In this document: positions 41,742 through 51,031 of the stretch, piece by piece
How positions within the stretch are numbered: position 1 is the first letter of the stretch
Layout of the letters: every line of letters starts with the position of its first letter
Source: CAIQJJ01 sp049325275
GTDB taxonomy: Bacteria; Chloroflexota; Anaerolineae; Anaerolineales; UBA4823
DNA: 64,000 nt
NCBI GenBank assembly: GCA_049325275.1
Contig: JBMOLU010000008.1
Coordinates: 1 to 64,000 of the forward strand
Direction of reading: 5' to 3'
Notes under the pieces: generated by a model
Database searches by the model: none
The model's input: the letters and a program-made list of their open reading frames with translations, nothing else
Told to the model about the DNA's origin: nothing
Position numbers and translations under genes: made by a program

Positions 41742-41836
41742 TATAATCGCAAACGCAAAGCGACACAGACCAACTGTGTTGTTCCGCCATCAGGAGATAC
41801 CGCACCGCCCGTGCTCAGGTATCTCCTGTTTTTATT
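41742..41836 (+). ncRNA. Candidate small RNA divergent from nifH, with promoter and terminator
   Basis: On the plus strand TATAAT (41742-41747) is followed by a hairpin ACACAG-accaa-CTGTGT (41763-41779). A classic Rho-independent terminator then follows: CAGGAGATACC (41791-41801) pairing with GGTATCTCCTG (41818-41828), then TTTTTATT. A transcript of about 80 nt from near 41754 is predicted, with no start codon and ribosome site. The -35 (TCGAAC) is weak. Confidence 0.5.
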
Positions 41837-41989
41837 GCCAGCATTGTACGTGGGGAACGCCTATCCAACCATTGCCCGGATGGAGCATTTTTTGCGAGAC
41901 AAAAGTGGCCAACGCCCCCATTTGCCTACCCAAAAGGGTAATCTCCCGACATTCGCGGCAAGCATTCACCGTACTTGCTGCGGAAAGGT

Positions 41990-42032
41990 TTTGGGGTGTG
42001 ATTGGGTGCAAAGCACTCAATCACACCCCAAA
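41990..42032 (-). terminator. Very strong stem-loop downstream of the GT39 gene
   Basis: 41990-42009 and 42013-42032 pair over 20 bp with one wobble and an AAA loop. It lies 39 bp past the GT39 stop. Neither side has a clear T-run, so termination is likely but not of the standard form. Confidence 0.55.
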
Positions 42033-42070
42033 TCTGAGTATCCATCCCGTCGAAAACAGGAGGTGCTCAC

Positions 42071-44098
42071 TTATTCTAAGCAGTCATACAGTGAAATTTC
42101 CGAGCCGCCGCGGCCACGGGCGGAAGTTCCATCCGGCGTGCCGGCGTTTTGGGTCATCGTATCAAATCCATCGACCACGCGACAAGACGCAGCCACCCAG
42201 GCGGCCAGCTCGCTTTGCATCCCCATCCCACCTGCACGCTCAGCAGAGTAATAGACATAGCGCAGTTGCCCTTGCGTAACCATCTCAGCCAGTTCATCTG
42301 CCGTCACGACCGGGTCGCTGCCATTGAAGCCGCCCAGGTACAGCACCGGCCGGCCGGTGGCGATAACATAGTCGGCGCCCTGCATCGAACTGGGCACGGC
42401 CATGAGATAATCGACATCCTGCGTATTGGCTTGCAGAAAGGCGAGCAAAGCCTCGTTCACCTGAACGTCGTTGGCCGCCCGGGAGACTTCTCCGGCGTAG
42501 GCGCTCGGCAACGATGTATTGCGCGTGGGATTCTGCATCGTCAGCAGCGACCAGGCGCACGGTATCACCAGCAACGCCGCGCCAAGGGCAGCATACCCGG
42601 CCGCCTGAAATACCCTGGTGCGCCGCAATGCAGAGACCCCCACCAAAACTGCGCCCACCAGAAAACAGGCCAGGGCAAACGCAACCGCAAGTTGGGGGCC
42701 GTTGTATGCCCGCGCCAGCGAGAACTGTACGGCCAGGGTAACCATCGCCGCACCAACCAGGCCTGCGGTTGCCAACCAGCGGTGCGAACGGTGTAGACGC
42801 CACAAGCATGTGAGCCCAATCGCCACCAGGGCCGCCAGGGGAGCCGCCAGCATGGACAGATAGTACTCGTGAAAGAAACTGGCAATACTGAAGAAAACTG
42901 CGGCAGTAAGCAGCCAACCGCCCCACAAAACGAGTGCGTGATGCGCCGGCGCAAGCGGCCAGGACAGGCGCGCGCCGAGAAGCACCAGCACGATGGAAAA
43001 GAGGGCAAAAGGCAGCAACCAACCCACTTCTTTGCCCAAAGGGGCCAGGAACAGGCGCAAGGCACCGGCCTGCCCCAGGCCAGCAAAAGCCCCGCCGCCT
43101 GCTGGGTTGCCGTCAGGCAGCGGACCCGCCTGGCGGTTGTCGCTGGGAGGGACGCGCCGGCCATCATTGGGCGGACTTCCCTGGAAGCGGGCGGGGGGAT
43201 TTCCCGGCCCGTTTCCACCAGGCGAGGCCAGCGGTCCCGCGCCGGTTGCCCCACCGTCCCTGCCATCCGACCGCCCCAGCAGGCGCTGGACGCCGTTGTA
43301 GCCGAGGATCAGGCTCATTTCCGTATTGTCGGGGCTGCTGCCCACGTAGGGGCGCTGCTCGGTGGGTGTGAGGTCGACGATCAAGGCCCAGGAGAGTGAA
43401 ACACCCAGAAGCACAGCGAGCGCCAACGCCAGCCTGGCCACTTTTGGCCACAGGCGCTCTGGCGAGCCAAAAAAATAGAGTGCAAAAAAGGCCGGCAAAG
43501 GCAGGAAGGCCTGCAACATCTTGACGTTGAACCCCAAACCGACCAGCACGGCGCCGCAGAGCAGGTAACGTAGCCGGCCGGTTTCGGCGGCCTTGAGAAA
43601 CGCCCAGGCAGCCAGTAGGAGCAGGAAGATCAGCACAGAATCGATCGTGTTATTGCGGTCGGTCGCCACGACAACCGGCGTGATAGCCAACACCAACGCA
43701 GCCAGCAGGCCGGCGTCCGTTCCCCAGGAGCGCCGCACGAGGTGATACAGCACCAACACCGACAGGATACCGGCAAGCAGTTGGGGAAGCATCACGCTAA
43801 ACCCGCTCACCCCAAAGATGTGGGCCGAAATCGCCTGCAACCACAACCCCAGCGGCGGCTTGTCCACGCTGACCGCGCCGCCCGGCTCGGCGGCCGCAAA
43901 GAAGAAATTGCGCCACGACTGCAACATGCTGACCACGGCGGCCGTGTAGTAGTGATTGCCATAACCGAGTGCCGCCAGGTTGCTGAAACGCAACCAGGCG
44001 GCCAGGGCCACGACAGTAACCAGAGCAACCCGGCGGCCGAGCCTGGCGGTAGCAACCGGGAAAAATGGGGCAGGTGTAAAGGCAGGGGAAGTCTTCAT
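42071..44098 (-). CDS. GT39-family membrane glycosyltransferase (ArnT/PMT-like)
   Basis: 675 aa. About 11-13 membrane helices surround a first extracellular loop with RFSNLAALGYGNHYYTAAVV and SVDKPPLGLWLQAISAHIFG, the DKPPLxxW signature of lipid-linked sugar transferases of the GT39/PMT_2 family. A long Gly/Pro/Asn-rich loop (residues about 315-385) and a C-terminal extracellular domain with LPSAYAGEVSRAAND and VLYLGGFNGSDPV follow. It would transfer a sugar from a polyprenyl phosphate donor to an acceptor outside the membrane. AAAGGT precedes the ATG. It is divergent from a two-component system that probably controls it. Confidence 0.88.
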   Translation of the reverse strand: MKTSPAFTPAPFFPVATARLGRRVALVTVVALAAWLRFSNLAALGYGNHYYTAAVVSMLQSWRNFFFAAAEPGGAVSVDKPPLGLWLQAISAHIFGVSGFSVMLPQLLAGILSVLVLYHLVRRSWGTDAGLLAALVLAITPVVVATDRNNTIDSVLIFLLLLAAWAFLKAAETGRLRYLLCGAVLVGLGFNVKMLQAFLPLPAFFALYFFGSPERLWPKVARLALALAVLLGVSLSWALIVDLTPTEQRPYVGSSPDNTEMSLILGYNGVQRLLGRSDGRDGGATGAGPLASPGGNGPGNPPARFQGSPPNDGRRVPPSDNRQAGPLPDGNPAGGGAFAGLGQAGALRLFLAPLGKEVGWLLPFALFSIVLVLLGARLSWPLAPAHHALVLWGGWLLTAAVFFSIASFFHEYYLSMLAAPLAALVAIGLTCLWRLHRSHRWLATAGLVGAAMVTLAVQFSLARAYNGPQLAVAFALACFLVGAVLVGVSALRRTRVFQAAGYAALGAALLVIPCAWSLLTMQNPTRNTSLPSAYAGEVSRAANDVQVNEALLAFLQANTQDVDYLMAVPSSMQGADYVIATGRPVLYLGGFNGSDPVVTADELAEMVTQGQLRYVYYSAERAGGMGMQSELAAWVAASCRVVDGFDTMTQNAGTPDGTSARGRGGSEISLYDCLE

Positions 44099-44418
44099 CA
44101 GTTTACCTTTCACAAAAAGCGGGAAGCTTACGTGCACAAGGGATATCTGCGCATATTCTATGAAAACAAACTGTGACGCAGCCAAGAAAAACCTGTGAGA
44201 ACGTTGAGAATCTCCCTGGCAAGCCTTTTTCACAGCATTTTCACAGTGAACGGCCTTATCATAGGCGTATGTGCTGCCGTTGGCGACATTCGCGCTATTG
44301 CCATCCTGATTTAGCATTGATAAGATTGCCAGTAAAGTAGCTGCCCCATGCGCATCCATCCAATACGCAAACCCTTCGCGCAAAACCCCGAAATCCCAAA
44401 AGCCCGAAAGAAAGTCCC
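44099..44418. promoter_or_regulatory. Divergent control region with TTCACA-N5-TTCACA boxes
   Basis: TTCACA at 44229-44234 and 44240-44245 are direct repeats 11 bp apart, the spacing bound by OmpR/PhoP-type regulators. Related CTGTGA/TTCTCA elements lie on the other strand around 44174-44212. The remaining 170 bp before the response regulator holds nothing recognisable. Confidence 0.5.
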
Positions 44419-45114
44419 ATGCCTACCGTACTCATAGTCGATGACGATCAAAAGCTACGCAAAATGCTCCAACGCACGCTTGCCTATGAAGGCCTGGACG
44501 TGCTGACGGCGGCCAACGGGCAAGAAGCGCTGCCGCTCATCGATGCGCACCGTCCCGATCTGCTGATTGTGGACTGGATGATGCCCAAGCTGGACGGCAT
44601 CGGGCTGATCCAACGCCTGCGCGCCGAAGCAGACCAGACGATGGTGCTGATGCTGACGGCGCGCGACGCTATCGAAAACCGGGTAGAAGGCCTGGAAAGC
44701 GGCGCCGACGATTACCTGGTCAAGCCCTTTGCCCCGCCGGAGCTGGTAGCCCGTGTGCACGCCTTGCTGCGCCGTACGACACCCAAAACAGAGCGCCAGA
44801 TCGCCGTCTACGCCGACGTCACGCTCGACCCCCTCATCCACGAAGCCCGGCGCGGTGAAACGCTCCTGACACTCACGCTGACCGAGTTCAACCTGCTGCA
44901 CCTGTTCTTGCGCCACCCGCGTCAGGTGTTGGAACGTGGACAAATTTTGAACGAAGTCTGGGGCTACGATTTTGGTGGCGACGACAACATCCTCGAAATC
45001 TACGTCGGCTACCTGCGCAAGAAATTGGAAGCAGCCGGCAAGGCGCATCCGGACGGCCGCCCACGCCTGATCCACACGGTGCGCGGGGTCGGGTATGTCT
45101 TACGCGAGGAATGA
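44419..45114 (+). CDS. OmpR-family response regulator
   Basis: 231 aa. The receiver domain has the acidic pocket DDD (8-10), phospho-acceptor D52 in IVDWMMPKLDG, T in LMLTARD and K in YLVKPFAPPEL. The C-terminal winged helix has LTLTEFNLLHLFLRHPRQVL, ILNEVWGYDFGGDDNILEIY, and IHTVRGVGYVLREE. The stop overlaps the kinase start (ATGA), so the pair is co-translated. The likely target is the divergent GT39 gene, whose upstream region has tandem TTCACA boxes. Confidence 0.95.
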   Translation: MPTVLIVDDDQKLRKMLQRTLAYEGLDVLTAANGQEALPLIDAHRPDLLIVDWMMPKLDGIGLIQRLRAEADQTMVLMLTARDAIENRVEGLESGADDYLVKPFAPPELVARVHALLRRTTPKTERQIAVYADVTLDPLIHEARRGETLLTLTLTEFNLLHLFLRHPRQVLERGQILNEVWGYDFGGDDNILEIYVGYLRKKLEAAGKAHPDGRPRLIHTVRGVGYVLREE

Positions 45115-46571
45115 TGTCCATTCGCCTGCGTTTCACCCTGCTCTATACCGCCATCCTGGCGATCACGCTGGCAGCTTTCGGCATCACCCTGTACAGCATC
45201 CAGTCGCAGATGACGTTCGATGCGCTCAAGAAGGACCTGATCCGCAGCAGCGACATCATCGAAGCGAGCGTTCTGCGTGCGGTCGTCCCGAAAAACCCTG
45301 CGCTCGATTCCGCGTTGCCCCACAGCCAACCGCCACCCGTCCCATTCGAAGATCTGTCGAACGACCAGGGGTTTCAAAGGCTGCCTGAGCGCGAGATCGT
45401 GCGCGTGCTGGATAGCAGCGGGACCCTGATCGCCAGCCCCTTCGGCCGCAGCGCAGACGCTCTCCCGCTGAGCGACAGCAGCCTGCAAGCTTTGAAAGAT
45501 GGCGAAAGCCGCTGGGAAACGACTGTTTTTCGCGAGCAATACCTCTTAGTTTACAACCGCCCGTTGAAGCGCAACGGTGCGGTGGTTTTCATTTTGCAAA
45601 TCGCCCGGCCGCTCACCGAGCGCGATCGTTCGCTTCAGGGACTGGGCACGACGCTGGTAGCGGCCAGCCTGGCGACCCTGCTGCTGGCCTTCGGAATAGG
45701 GTGGCTTTTTTCCGCCATCACGCTACGGCCCATCCACCGCATCACGCAAACGGCGCGCCAGATCGGTCGCGAACGCGACTTTTCCCGGCGGGTATCTTAC
45801 TGCGGCCCGGCCGACGAAGTTGGGGAACTGGCCAACACCTTCAACACCATGCTGGCGCGCCTGCAAGACGCCTATCAGCAGATCGCACACTCGTTGGAAA
45901 TGCAGCGCAATTTCGTCGCCGACGTTTCGCACGAACTGCGCACACCCTTGACCACGCTGCGCGGCAACCTAGGGTTGCTGCGGCGCACGCCGCCCATCCC
46001 CGCCGAGGAACAGGCCGACATTCTCGGCGACATGGTCGACGAAAGCGACCGCCTGATCCGCCTGGTCAACGATCTGTTGGTGCTGGCACGCGCCGACGCC
46101 GGGCGGCGTTTTGCGCAAGAACCGTTTGACCTGTTTCCCCTGCTGGAGGAGACCTGCCGCCAGGCCCGGGCGCTGGCCGCCGACCGGCCGATCTCCCTTG
46201 ACGTGTCACCGGCGATCAGCCTGGACGGCGATCGCGACGCGCTCAAGCAGGTGCTGCTGATCCTGCTGGATAACGCCCTGAAACACTCGAGCGGTGAAAT
46301 CACGGTAACGGCACAACGACGGGGCACACAACTGGAAATCCGCGTACAGGATCGCGGTGAAGGCATTCCGCCCGACAAACTAGCGCACGTCTTCGACCGC
46401 TTTTACCGCGGTAATGACAACAGCAGCACCCTGCCCGGCTTTGGCCTGGGTCTATCGATTGCCCGTGCGTTGGTAGAAGGGCAGGGCGGCTCGATTAGCC
46501 TCGAAAGTGAAGTGGGGCAGGGCTGCACTGTAACCGTACAGTTACCTTGCCAGCCAACAGGCAGTGAATGA
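45111..46571 (+). CDS. Sensor histidine kinase (partner of the OmpR regulator)
   Basis: 486 aa. Two membrane helices (residues about 8-30 and 176-200) flank an extracytoplasmic sensor domain of about 145 aa. A HAMP domain follows (LRPIHRITQTARQIGRERDF), then the H-box FVADVSHELRTPLTTL, N-box ILLDNALKHSS, G1 VQDRGEGIPP, F DRFYRG and G2 GFGLGLSIARALVEGQGG. It phosphorylates the response regulator that overlaps its start. The signal is unknown; the position next to a cell-envelope glycosyltransferase suggests an envelope cue. Confidence 0.95.
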   Translation: MMSIRLRFTLLYTAILAITLAAFGITLYSIQSQMTFDALKKDLIRSSDIIEASVLRAVVPKNPALDSALPHSQPPPVPFEDLSNDQGFQRLPEREIVRVLDSSGTLIASPFGRSADALPLSDSSLQALKDGESRWETTVFREQYLLVYNRPLKRNGAVVFILQIARPLTERDRSLQGLGTTLVAASLATLLLAFGIGWLFSAITLRPIHRITQTARQIGRERDFSRRVSYCGPADEVGELANTFNTMLARLQDAYQQIAHSLEMQRNFVADVSHELRTPLTTLRGNLGLLRRTPPIPAEEQADILGDMVDESDRLIRLVNDLLVLARADAGRRFAQEPFDLFPLLEETCRQARALAADRPISLDVSPAISLDGDRDALKQVLLILLDNALKHSSGEITVTAQRRGTQLEIRVQDRGEGIPPDKLAHVFDRFYRGNDNSSTLPGFGLGLSIARALVEGQGGSISLESEVGQGCTVTVQLPCQPTGSE

Positions 46572-46664
46572 ACGAACGGGCGATGGGGCAAGGAACAACC
46601 CAGGCGAAAAAGCCGGGGGTATCCGGCGCTGCGCTGCCCGGACACCGATATCCGGGGGCTTCCG

Positions 46665-47516
46665 TCAGGCGCCGGCGCGCCGCAGACGTCCACCGACATC
46701 TTCTGCAAAACGCTGAACCGCAGCCAGTGTGAATTCGACAATATCCAGGCCGGGATCGGCGATCAAGGGGGTTAAATCCATTGCAAACGATAAGGCCTGG
46801 CTGCGATCGACCCCATGGGCCTCAAAATAGGTGGCATTTGCCCGGCGTCGGCCTAACGACGCCAGGTCGTAGCGTTTGCCACCGGCAATCTGTGAGTCGA
46901 AGACACCGACAAGCGCAGCTTGCAGGTTTTCCCGGGCGGTCAGGTCGAACGCTATCTTCTCATCATCCAACAGCCAATCGAGGTCACGCCAGACTTCACA
47001 GCCGTAGAGCTTTTGCGGGCGATCGGCTGCGGGCAGGCTGCGGGCGGCTGCGATTACACGCAAAGCCACGGCGACGTGCGTGTCGTGTTTGTCGGCCAGG
47101 TTGTGGGTATAAACGTGCTCCGCCCTGGCTATGCGCAAAATCTCCAGCAAATCGGCGGCCGGAGTGAGGTCGTCTCCGTCCTTGACGGCCTGACTGGGGT
47201 AGTCGAGCAGCACCTGGGCGGCGTATTCGCCGATCACAGCTGCCTTCTTCTGCTCTTTGAAACGCACCCGGCGCATTTCGTCGTCGCTGTAATTGCGGTA
47301 ACGATCGTCGCGCGGCGCACCGCGGCCATCGGTCACGACGACGCCGGAAAACCATCGATCGGGGTGTTGGAAACAGTCCAAAATTGGCGCGGCCGCCATG
47401 ATCTCGATGTCGTCCTGGTGGGCGGCAATCGCCAGGTGGGTCGTACGCGCCAGCGCTGCCGCTGCCGACAGGCCATCGGGAACGAAGACTTCGGCCGTAT
47501 CCAGATAAAAGTTCAT
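46665..47516 (-). CDS. PIG-L family deacetylase
   Basis: 283 aa. AHQDDIE near residue 32 is the zinc/catalytic motif (usually AHPDDxE), followed by VVTDGRGAPRD, the helix motif RRVRFKEQKKAAVI and the late zinc His in DKHDTHVAV. The family removes acetyl groups from N-acetylglucosamine-containing lipids or thiol precursors (GlcNAc-PI, GlcNAc-Ins, bacillithiol precursor). The Pro-to-Gln change in the first motif is a mild deviation. It is convergent with the histidine kinase gene and divergent from the radical SAM gene. The substrate is unknown. Confidence 0.88.
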   Translation of the reverse strand: MNFYLDTAEVFVPDGLSAAAALARTTHLAIAAHQDDIEIMAAAPILDCFQHPDRWFSGVVVTDGRGAPRDDRYRNYSDDEMRRVRFKEQKKAAVIGEYAAQVLLDYPSQAVKDGDDLTPAADLLEILRIARAEHVYTHNLADKHDTHVAVALRVIAAARSLPAADRPQKLYGCEVWRDLDWLLDDEKIAFDLTARENLQAALVGVFDSQIAGGKRYDLASLGRRRANATYFEAHGVDRSQALSFAMDLTPLIADPGLDIVEFTLAAVQRFAEDVGGRLRRAGA

Positions 47517-47654
47517 GCTTGCCTCCAGAAAAAAGGGATGTGTTGCAGCATATCAAATTTGGGAAGTCCGTTTAGGCGTACAAGCAGTATAGCAGGCCTA
47601 TCGCAAAGATCAAGGCAGCAAATTCCTACAAATCCACTCCGAATTTGCCATATC

Positions 47655-47663
47655 TGTTATAAT
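47655..47663 (+). promoter_or_regulatory. Extended -10 promoter of the TIGR03960 gene
   Basis: TG-T-TATAAT is an extended -10 element, 55 bp before the ATG at 47718. No good -35 is seen. A GC-rich hairpin (GCGCGC...GCGCGC) lies in the leader. Confidence 0.6.
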
Positions 47664-47717
47664 TTTGGCCTCGCGGCGCGCAATCGGGCGCGCAGTTTAA
47701 TTTCTTATCGGATAACC

Positions 47718-49640
47718 ATGTCTGCTTTTCCTTCCCCCGCTGAAATCAACGCTCGTCTCGAGCGTGTCTTACCCACCGTGGCCAAGCCAGGGCGCTATAC
47801 CGGCGGCGAGTACAACCAGGTCGTCAAAGCGTGGGATGCCACGCCCTTCCATGCGGCGTTGGTCTTCCCGGATATTTACGACATTGGCATGTCCAACCTG
47901 GGGTTGGCGATCCTGTACGACCAGATCAACCGGCGCACCGACGCCCTGGCCGAGCGCGCTTACCTTCCCTGGCTGGACATGGAAGCCGCCATGCGCCAGC
48001 ACGGCATCCCGTTGTACTCGCTCGAAAGCCATCACGCCCTGGCGGACTTCGACCTCATCGGCTTTTCCCTGCCCTACGAAACGCTCTACACCAACCTGCT
48101 CAACGCGCTCGACCTGGCCGGCATCCCGCTTCTTGCGGCACAACGCACCGGCGACCATCCGATCGTCATCGCCGGCGGACACAGCACGTACAACCCCGAG
48201 CCGATGCACGCCTTCGTCGACGCCTTCGTGATCGGCGAAGGTGAGGAGGTGATCCACGAAATCGTAGAAACGCTGAAAGGCGCACGAGGAAAAGTCGAAA
48301 GGCACGCACAGTTACAGGCCCTGGCGCAGATCGAGGGGGTATACGTAGCGCAGTTTTACGAGGCTGACTACCAGGCAGACGGCACGTTTGCCGGGATCAG
48401 AACCGTCGAGGCCGGCGTGCCGCCAACGGTGCTCAAGCGCCTTGTGGCCGAACTGCCTCCCCCGCCGACGAAGTTTCTCGTACCGTATATCGACACGGTC
48501 CACAATCGCATCCCGATCGAGATCATGCGCGGCTGCACGCGCGGTTGCCGCTTCTGCCATGCCGGTATGATCACCCGCCCGGTGCGCGAGCGCTCCGTCG
48601 AGGAGATTCTCCAGGCGATCGACGGCGCCTTGACAGCCACGGGGTTCGAAGAAATCGGCCTGCTCTCACTCTCGTCTTCTGACTACACGCACGTCGTCGA
48701 CCTGGTACGCGCCGTGGGCGAACGCTACGGCGACAAGAAACTGGGCGTCTCGCTGCCCTCGCTGCGCATCGAATCGACCTCGGTCGATCTGATGGATGCC
48801 TTGAAAACGACCCGGCGCGGCGGCTTCACCCTTGCACCCGAAGCCGCCACCGAACGCATGCGTCAGATCATCAACAAACCGGTCAGCACCCAGCAACTGC
48901 TCGATACGGCCCGCGAAATCTACACCCGCGGCTGGCTGACGATCAAGCTCTATTTCATGATCGGCCACCCCGCCGAAACACTAGAAGACGTGCAGGCCAT
49001 CGCCGATTTGTGCAAGGCGGTGCTGGCCGAAGGGCGCAAGGTGGCCGGCAAGCGCGTGGAAGTTCACGCCGGTGTGAGCACCTTCGTGCCCAAGCCACAC
49101 ACGCCCTTCCAGTGGGTGCCGTGCGACACCGTCGCGCAGATCGAGGCCAAGCAGCGCTTGCTCAAAGACGAGTTACGCGTCCGCAATATCAAGCTCTCGT
49201 GGACGAAGCCGGAAGATACGCTGCTCGAAGCCTGGCTGTCGCGCGGCGACCGGCGCATGGCCGAAGTCATTTACCGGGCCTGGCAAAACGGCGCTAAGTT
49301 CGACGCCTGGGGTGACCAGTTTCGTTACGATGCCTGGCTGAGCGCCTTCCAGGCAACCGGTCTCGACCCGGCTTTCTACACGCACCGCCCGCGCGGTGTG
49401 GACGAAGCCTTTCCGTGGGATCACATCAACCCGGCCGTCCGCAAAAAGTACTTGCTGCAAGACTACCGGCAAAGCCTGGAAGGCCAGACACGGGTCGACT
49501 GCCGCGAGCAGTGCTTTGCCTGCGGAATCCTGCCGCTGTTCGCGGACGTCCGCCGGGAACACCCCGGCGGCGTGTGGAAATGCCCGGACGTGCGCCCGAA
49601 GAAGCAGGAATTCATCCCCTTGACCGTGCTCGGCGAGTGA
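47718..49640 (+). CDS. TIGR03960-type B12-binding radical SAM protein
   Basis: 640 aa. The N-terminal half resembles a cobalamin-binding fold (ALVFPDIYDIGMSNLGLAIL, LPWLDMEAAMRQHGIPLYSL, IVIAGGHSTYNPEP). The radical SAM domain has MRGCTRGCRFCHAG (Cx3Cx2C), and TLAPEAATERMRQIINKPV is typical of family TIGR03960. The C-terminal cysteines (CREQCFACGILP, WKCPDV) may bind another cluster. Many bacteria encode this protein fused or next to a TIGR03936 domain; here the partner is absent and rlmN follows. Its reaction is not established. The frame extends 266 codons upstream over the antisense of the PIG-L gene, which is not coding. Confidence 0.9.
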   Translation: MSAFPSPAEINARLERVLPTVAKPGRYTGGEYNQVVKAWDATPFHAALVFPDIYDIGMSNLGLAILYDQINRRTDALAERAYLPWLDMEAAMRQHGIPLYSLESHHALADFDLIGFSLPYETLYTNLLNALDLAGIPLLAAQRTGDHPIVIAGGHSTYNPEPMHAFVDAFVIGEGEEVIHEIVETLKGARGKVERHAQLQALAQIEGVYVAQFYEADYQADGTFAGIRTVEAGVPPTVLKRLVAELPPPPTKFLVPYIDTVHNRIPIEIMRGCTRGCRFCHAGMITRPVRERSVEEILQAIDGALTATGFEEIGLLSLSSSDYTHVVDLVRAVGERYGDKKLGVSLPSLRIESTSVDLMDALKTTRRGGFTLAPEAATERMRQIINKPVSTQQLLDTAREIYTRGWLTIKLYFMIGHPAETLEDVQAIADLCKAVLAEGRKVAGKRVEVHAGVSTFVPKPHTPFQWVPCDTVAQIEAKQRLLKDELRVRNIKLSWTKPEDTLLEAWLSRGDRRMAEVIYRAWQNGAKFDAWGDQFRYDAWLSAFQATGLDPAFYTHRPRGVDEAFPWDHINPAVRKKYLLQDYRQSLEGQTRVDCREQCFACGILPLFADVRREHPGGVWKCPDVRPKKQEFIPLTVLGE

Positions 49641-49710
49641 CCTGCGCGAAGTACTACGCCGTGGTGTTCAGGAGAAGCCGTGGAATCCTGCGCTGCAGCG
49701 CCAAGAGAAA

Positions 49711-50760
49711 ATGCGTCTCATCTACGATCTCTCCCTTTCTGAACTGAGCGAAACCCTGGCTGACTGGGGCGAGCCGGCCTACCGCGCCAAGCAAATCTGG
49801 CAGGGGCTTTACCGGCACCTGTGGGCCTCGCCCGACGAATTTACTTCCATCGCCAAGCCGCTGCGTGAGCGATTGCAGGCCGAGTTTCGTTTTGTAAACC
49901 TAGAACCGGCAACCACCCTGGACTCTGCAGACGGCGAAACGCGCAAAACCCTCTTCCGGCTTCCCGACAGGCGGCTGATCGAGGCCGTGCTCATGCGCTA
50001 CGAGCGCCGCCAGACGCTGTGCATTTCGACGCAGGCAGGCTGCGCCATGGGCTGCGTGTTCTGCGCCACCGGTCAGATGGGATTCAAGCGCCATCTCAGC
50101 AGCGGGGAAATCGTCGAGCAGGTGCTCTATTACGCCCGGTTGCTCAAAATCGAAGGCCTGCCGGTGACGAATATCGTCGTCATGGGCATGGGCGAACCCT
50201 TCCATAATTACGAAGCCACGCTGGCAGCCATCGACCGCCTGAACGATCCGCAGGGGATGAACCTGGGCGAGCGGCGCTTTACGATCTCGACGGTGGGGTT
50301 GATTCCGATGATCCGGCGCTTTGCCAACGAAAAACGCCAGATCAACCTGGCGATCTCCCTGCACGCCGCCGACGACGCGCTGCGCACGAGCATGCTGCCG
50401 GTGAACAGGAAGTATCCGCTCGACGAACTGTTGGCCACATGCCGGGATTACACCACCCAAACACGCCGGCGCGTCACCTTCGAGTGGGCACTGATTCAGG
50501 GTGTCAACGACACCCCCGAAGAAGCGCGACGGCTGGCTGCCAAACTGCAAACGCTGCGCGGCCTGTGCCACGTCAACGCCATCCCCCTCAACCCCACGCA
50601 GCAGTACGGCGGCAAGGCCACCACCCGACAGCGGGCCGAGGCCTTCCGCGCCGAGCTGGAAAAAGCCGGGGTGCCGTGCAGCATCCGCCTGCGGCGCGGC
50701 ATCGACATCCAGGCAGGCTGCGGGCAACTGGCCGAAAGAAATACCCCAAGTGCGTCTTGA
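49711..50760 (+). CDS. rlmN: 23S rRNA (adenine-2503-C2)-methyltransferase RlmN
   Basis: 349 aa. The radical SAM motif C111-x3-C115-x2-C118 (AGCAMGCVFC), MGMGEPFHNYEAT, LAISLHAADDALR and the methyl-carrier Cys in GIDIQAGCGQL (about C337) are all present. The enzyme methylates A2503 of 23S rRNA, and in many bacteria A37 of some tRNAs. The N-terminal helix-hairpin domain (EPAYRAKQIWQGLY) matches RlmN. It starts 70 bp after the TIGR03960 gene, probably in the same transcript. Confidence 0.96.
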   Translation: MRLIYDLSLSELSETLADWGEPAYRAKQIWQGLYRHLWASPDEFTSIAKPLRERLQAEFRFVNLEPATTLDSADGETRKTLFRLPDRRLIEAVLMRYERRQTLCISTQAGCAMGCVFCATGQMGFKRHLSSGEIVEQVLYYARLLKIEGLPVTNIVVMGMGEPFHNYEATLAAIDRLNDPQGMNLGERRFTISTVGLIPMIRRFANEKRQINLAISLHAADDALRTSMLPVNRKYPLDELLATCRDYTTQTRRRVTFEWALIQGVNDTPEEARRLAAKLQTLRGLCHVNAIPLNPTQQYGGKATTRQRAEAFRAELEKAGVPCSIRLRRGIDIQAGCGQLAERNTPSAS

Positions 50761-51031
50761 CATGCACTGAGGGAGTATGGTATTTTGTAGGGGGTTTGCA
50801 GCGTTGTCAGACAGAAGCAGCAAGGGGAAAGTTGGTCGAACGCATTAAGGCAAACTTGTAAAAGGCTGATGCAGGGTAACCTGGAAAGGAGTCAAATATC
50901 ACCAATTTTGTCATCAACATCTCTTCACCTATCCGGCAGGCCCCAGGGATATTTTCTGATGGGGGAAGCCTAAGTCCTCACCAATCGACATAAATACAAC
51001 CTGTTTTACAAGGACATAGAGGAGTTTGTAT

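Larger units (their letters stand above)
41648..42070. other. nifH upstream region
   Basis: A 423-bp region with no protein gene. It contains the small RNA candidate (41742-41836, plus strand) and a 20-bp stem-loop (41990-42032). The nifH promoter could not be placed with confidence; GATTATATC on the minus strand (41741-41749) is the best -10-like element. Confidence 0.5.

Noticed and set aside
41648..42070. Sigma-54 (-24/-12) promoter for nifH
   Set aside because: No TGGCAC-N5-TTGC-like element is present on the nifH strand, and I would not expect sigma-54 control in this lineage.
46920..47717. 266-codon N-terminal extension of the TIGR03960 gene
   Set aside because: It is antisense to the PIG-L deacetylase gene and crosses the intergenic promoter; the family starts at 47718.
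50761..51031. Possible cyclic-di-GMP (GEMM-like) riboswitch in the long leader of the S8 protease gene
   Set aside because: It contains GGCAAAC and a short GCAT/ATGC stem, but the conserved two-helix layout could not be drawn; a covariance model search would be needed.
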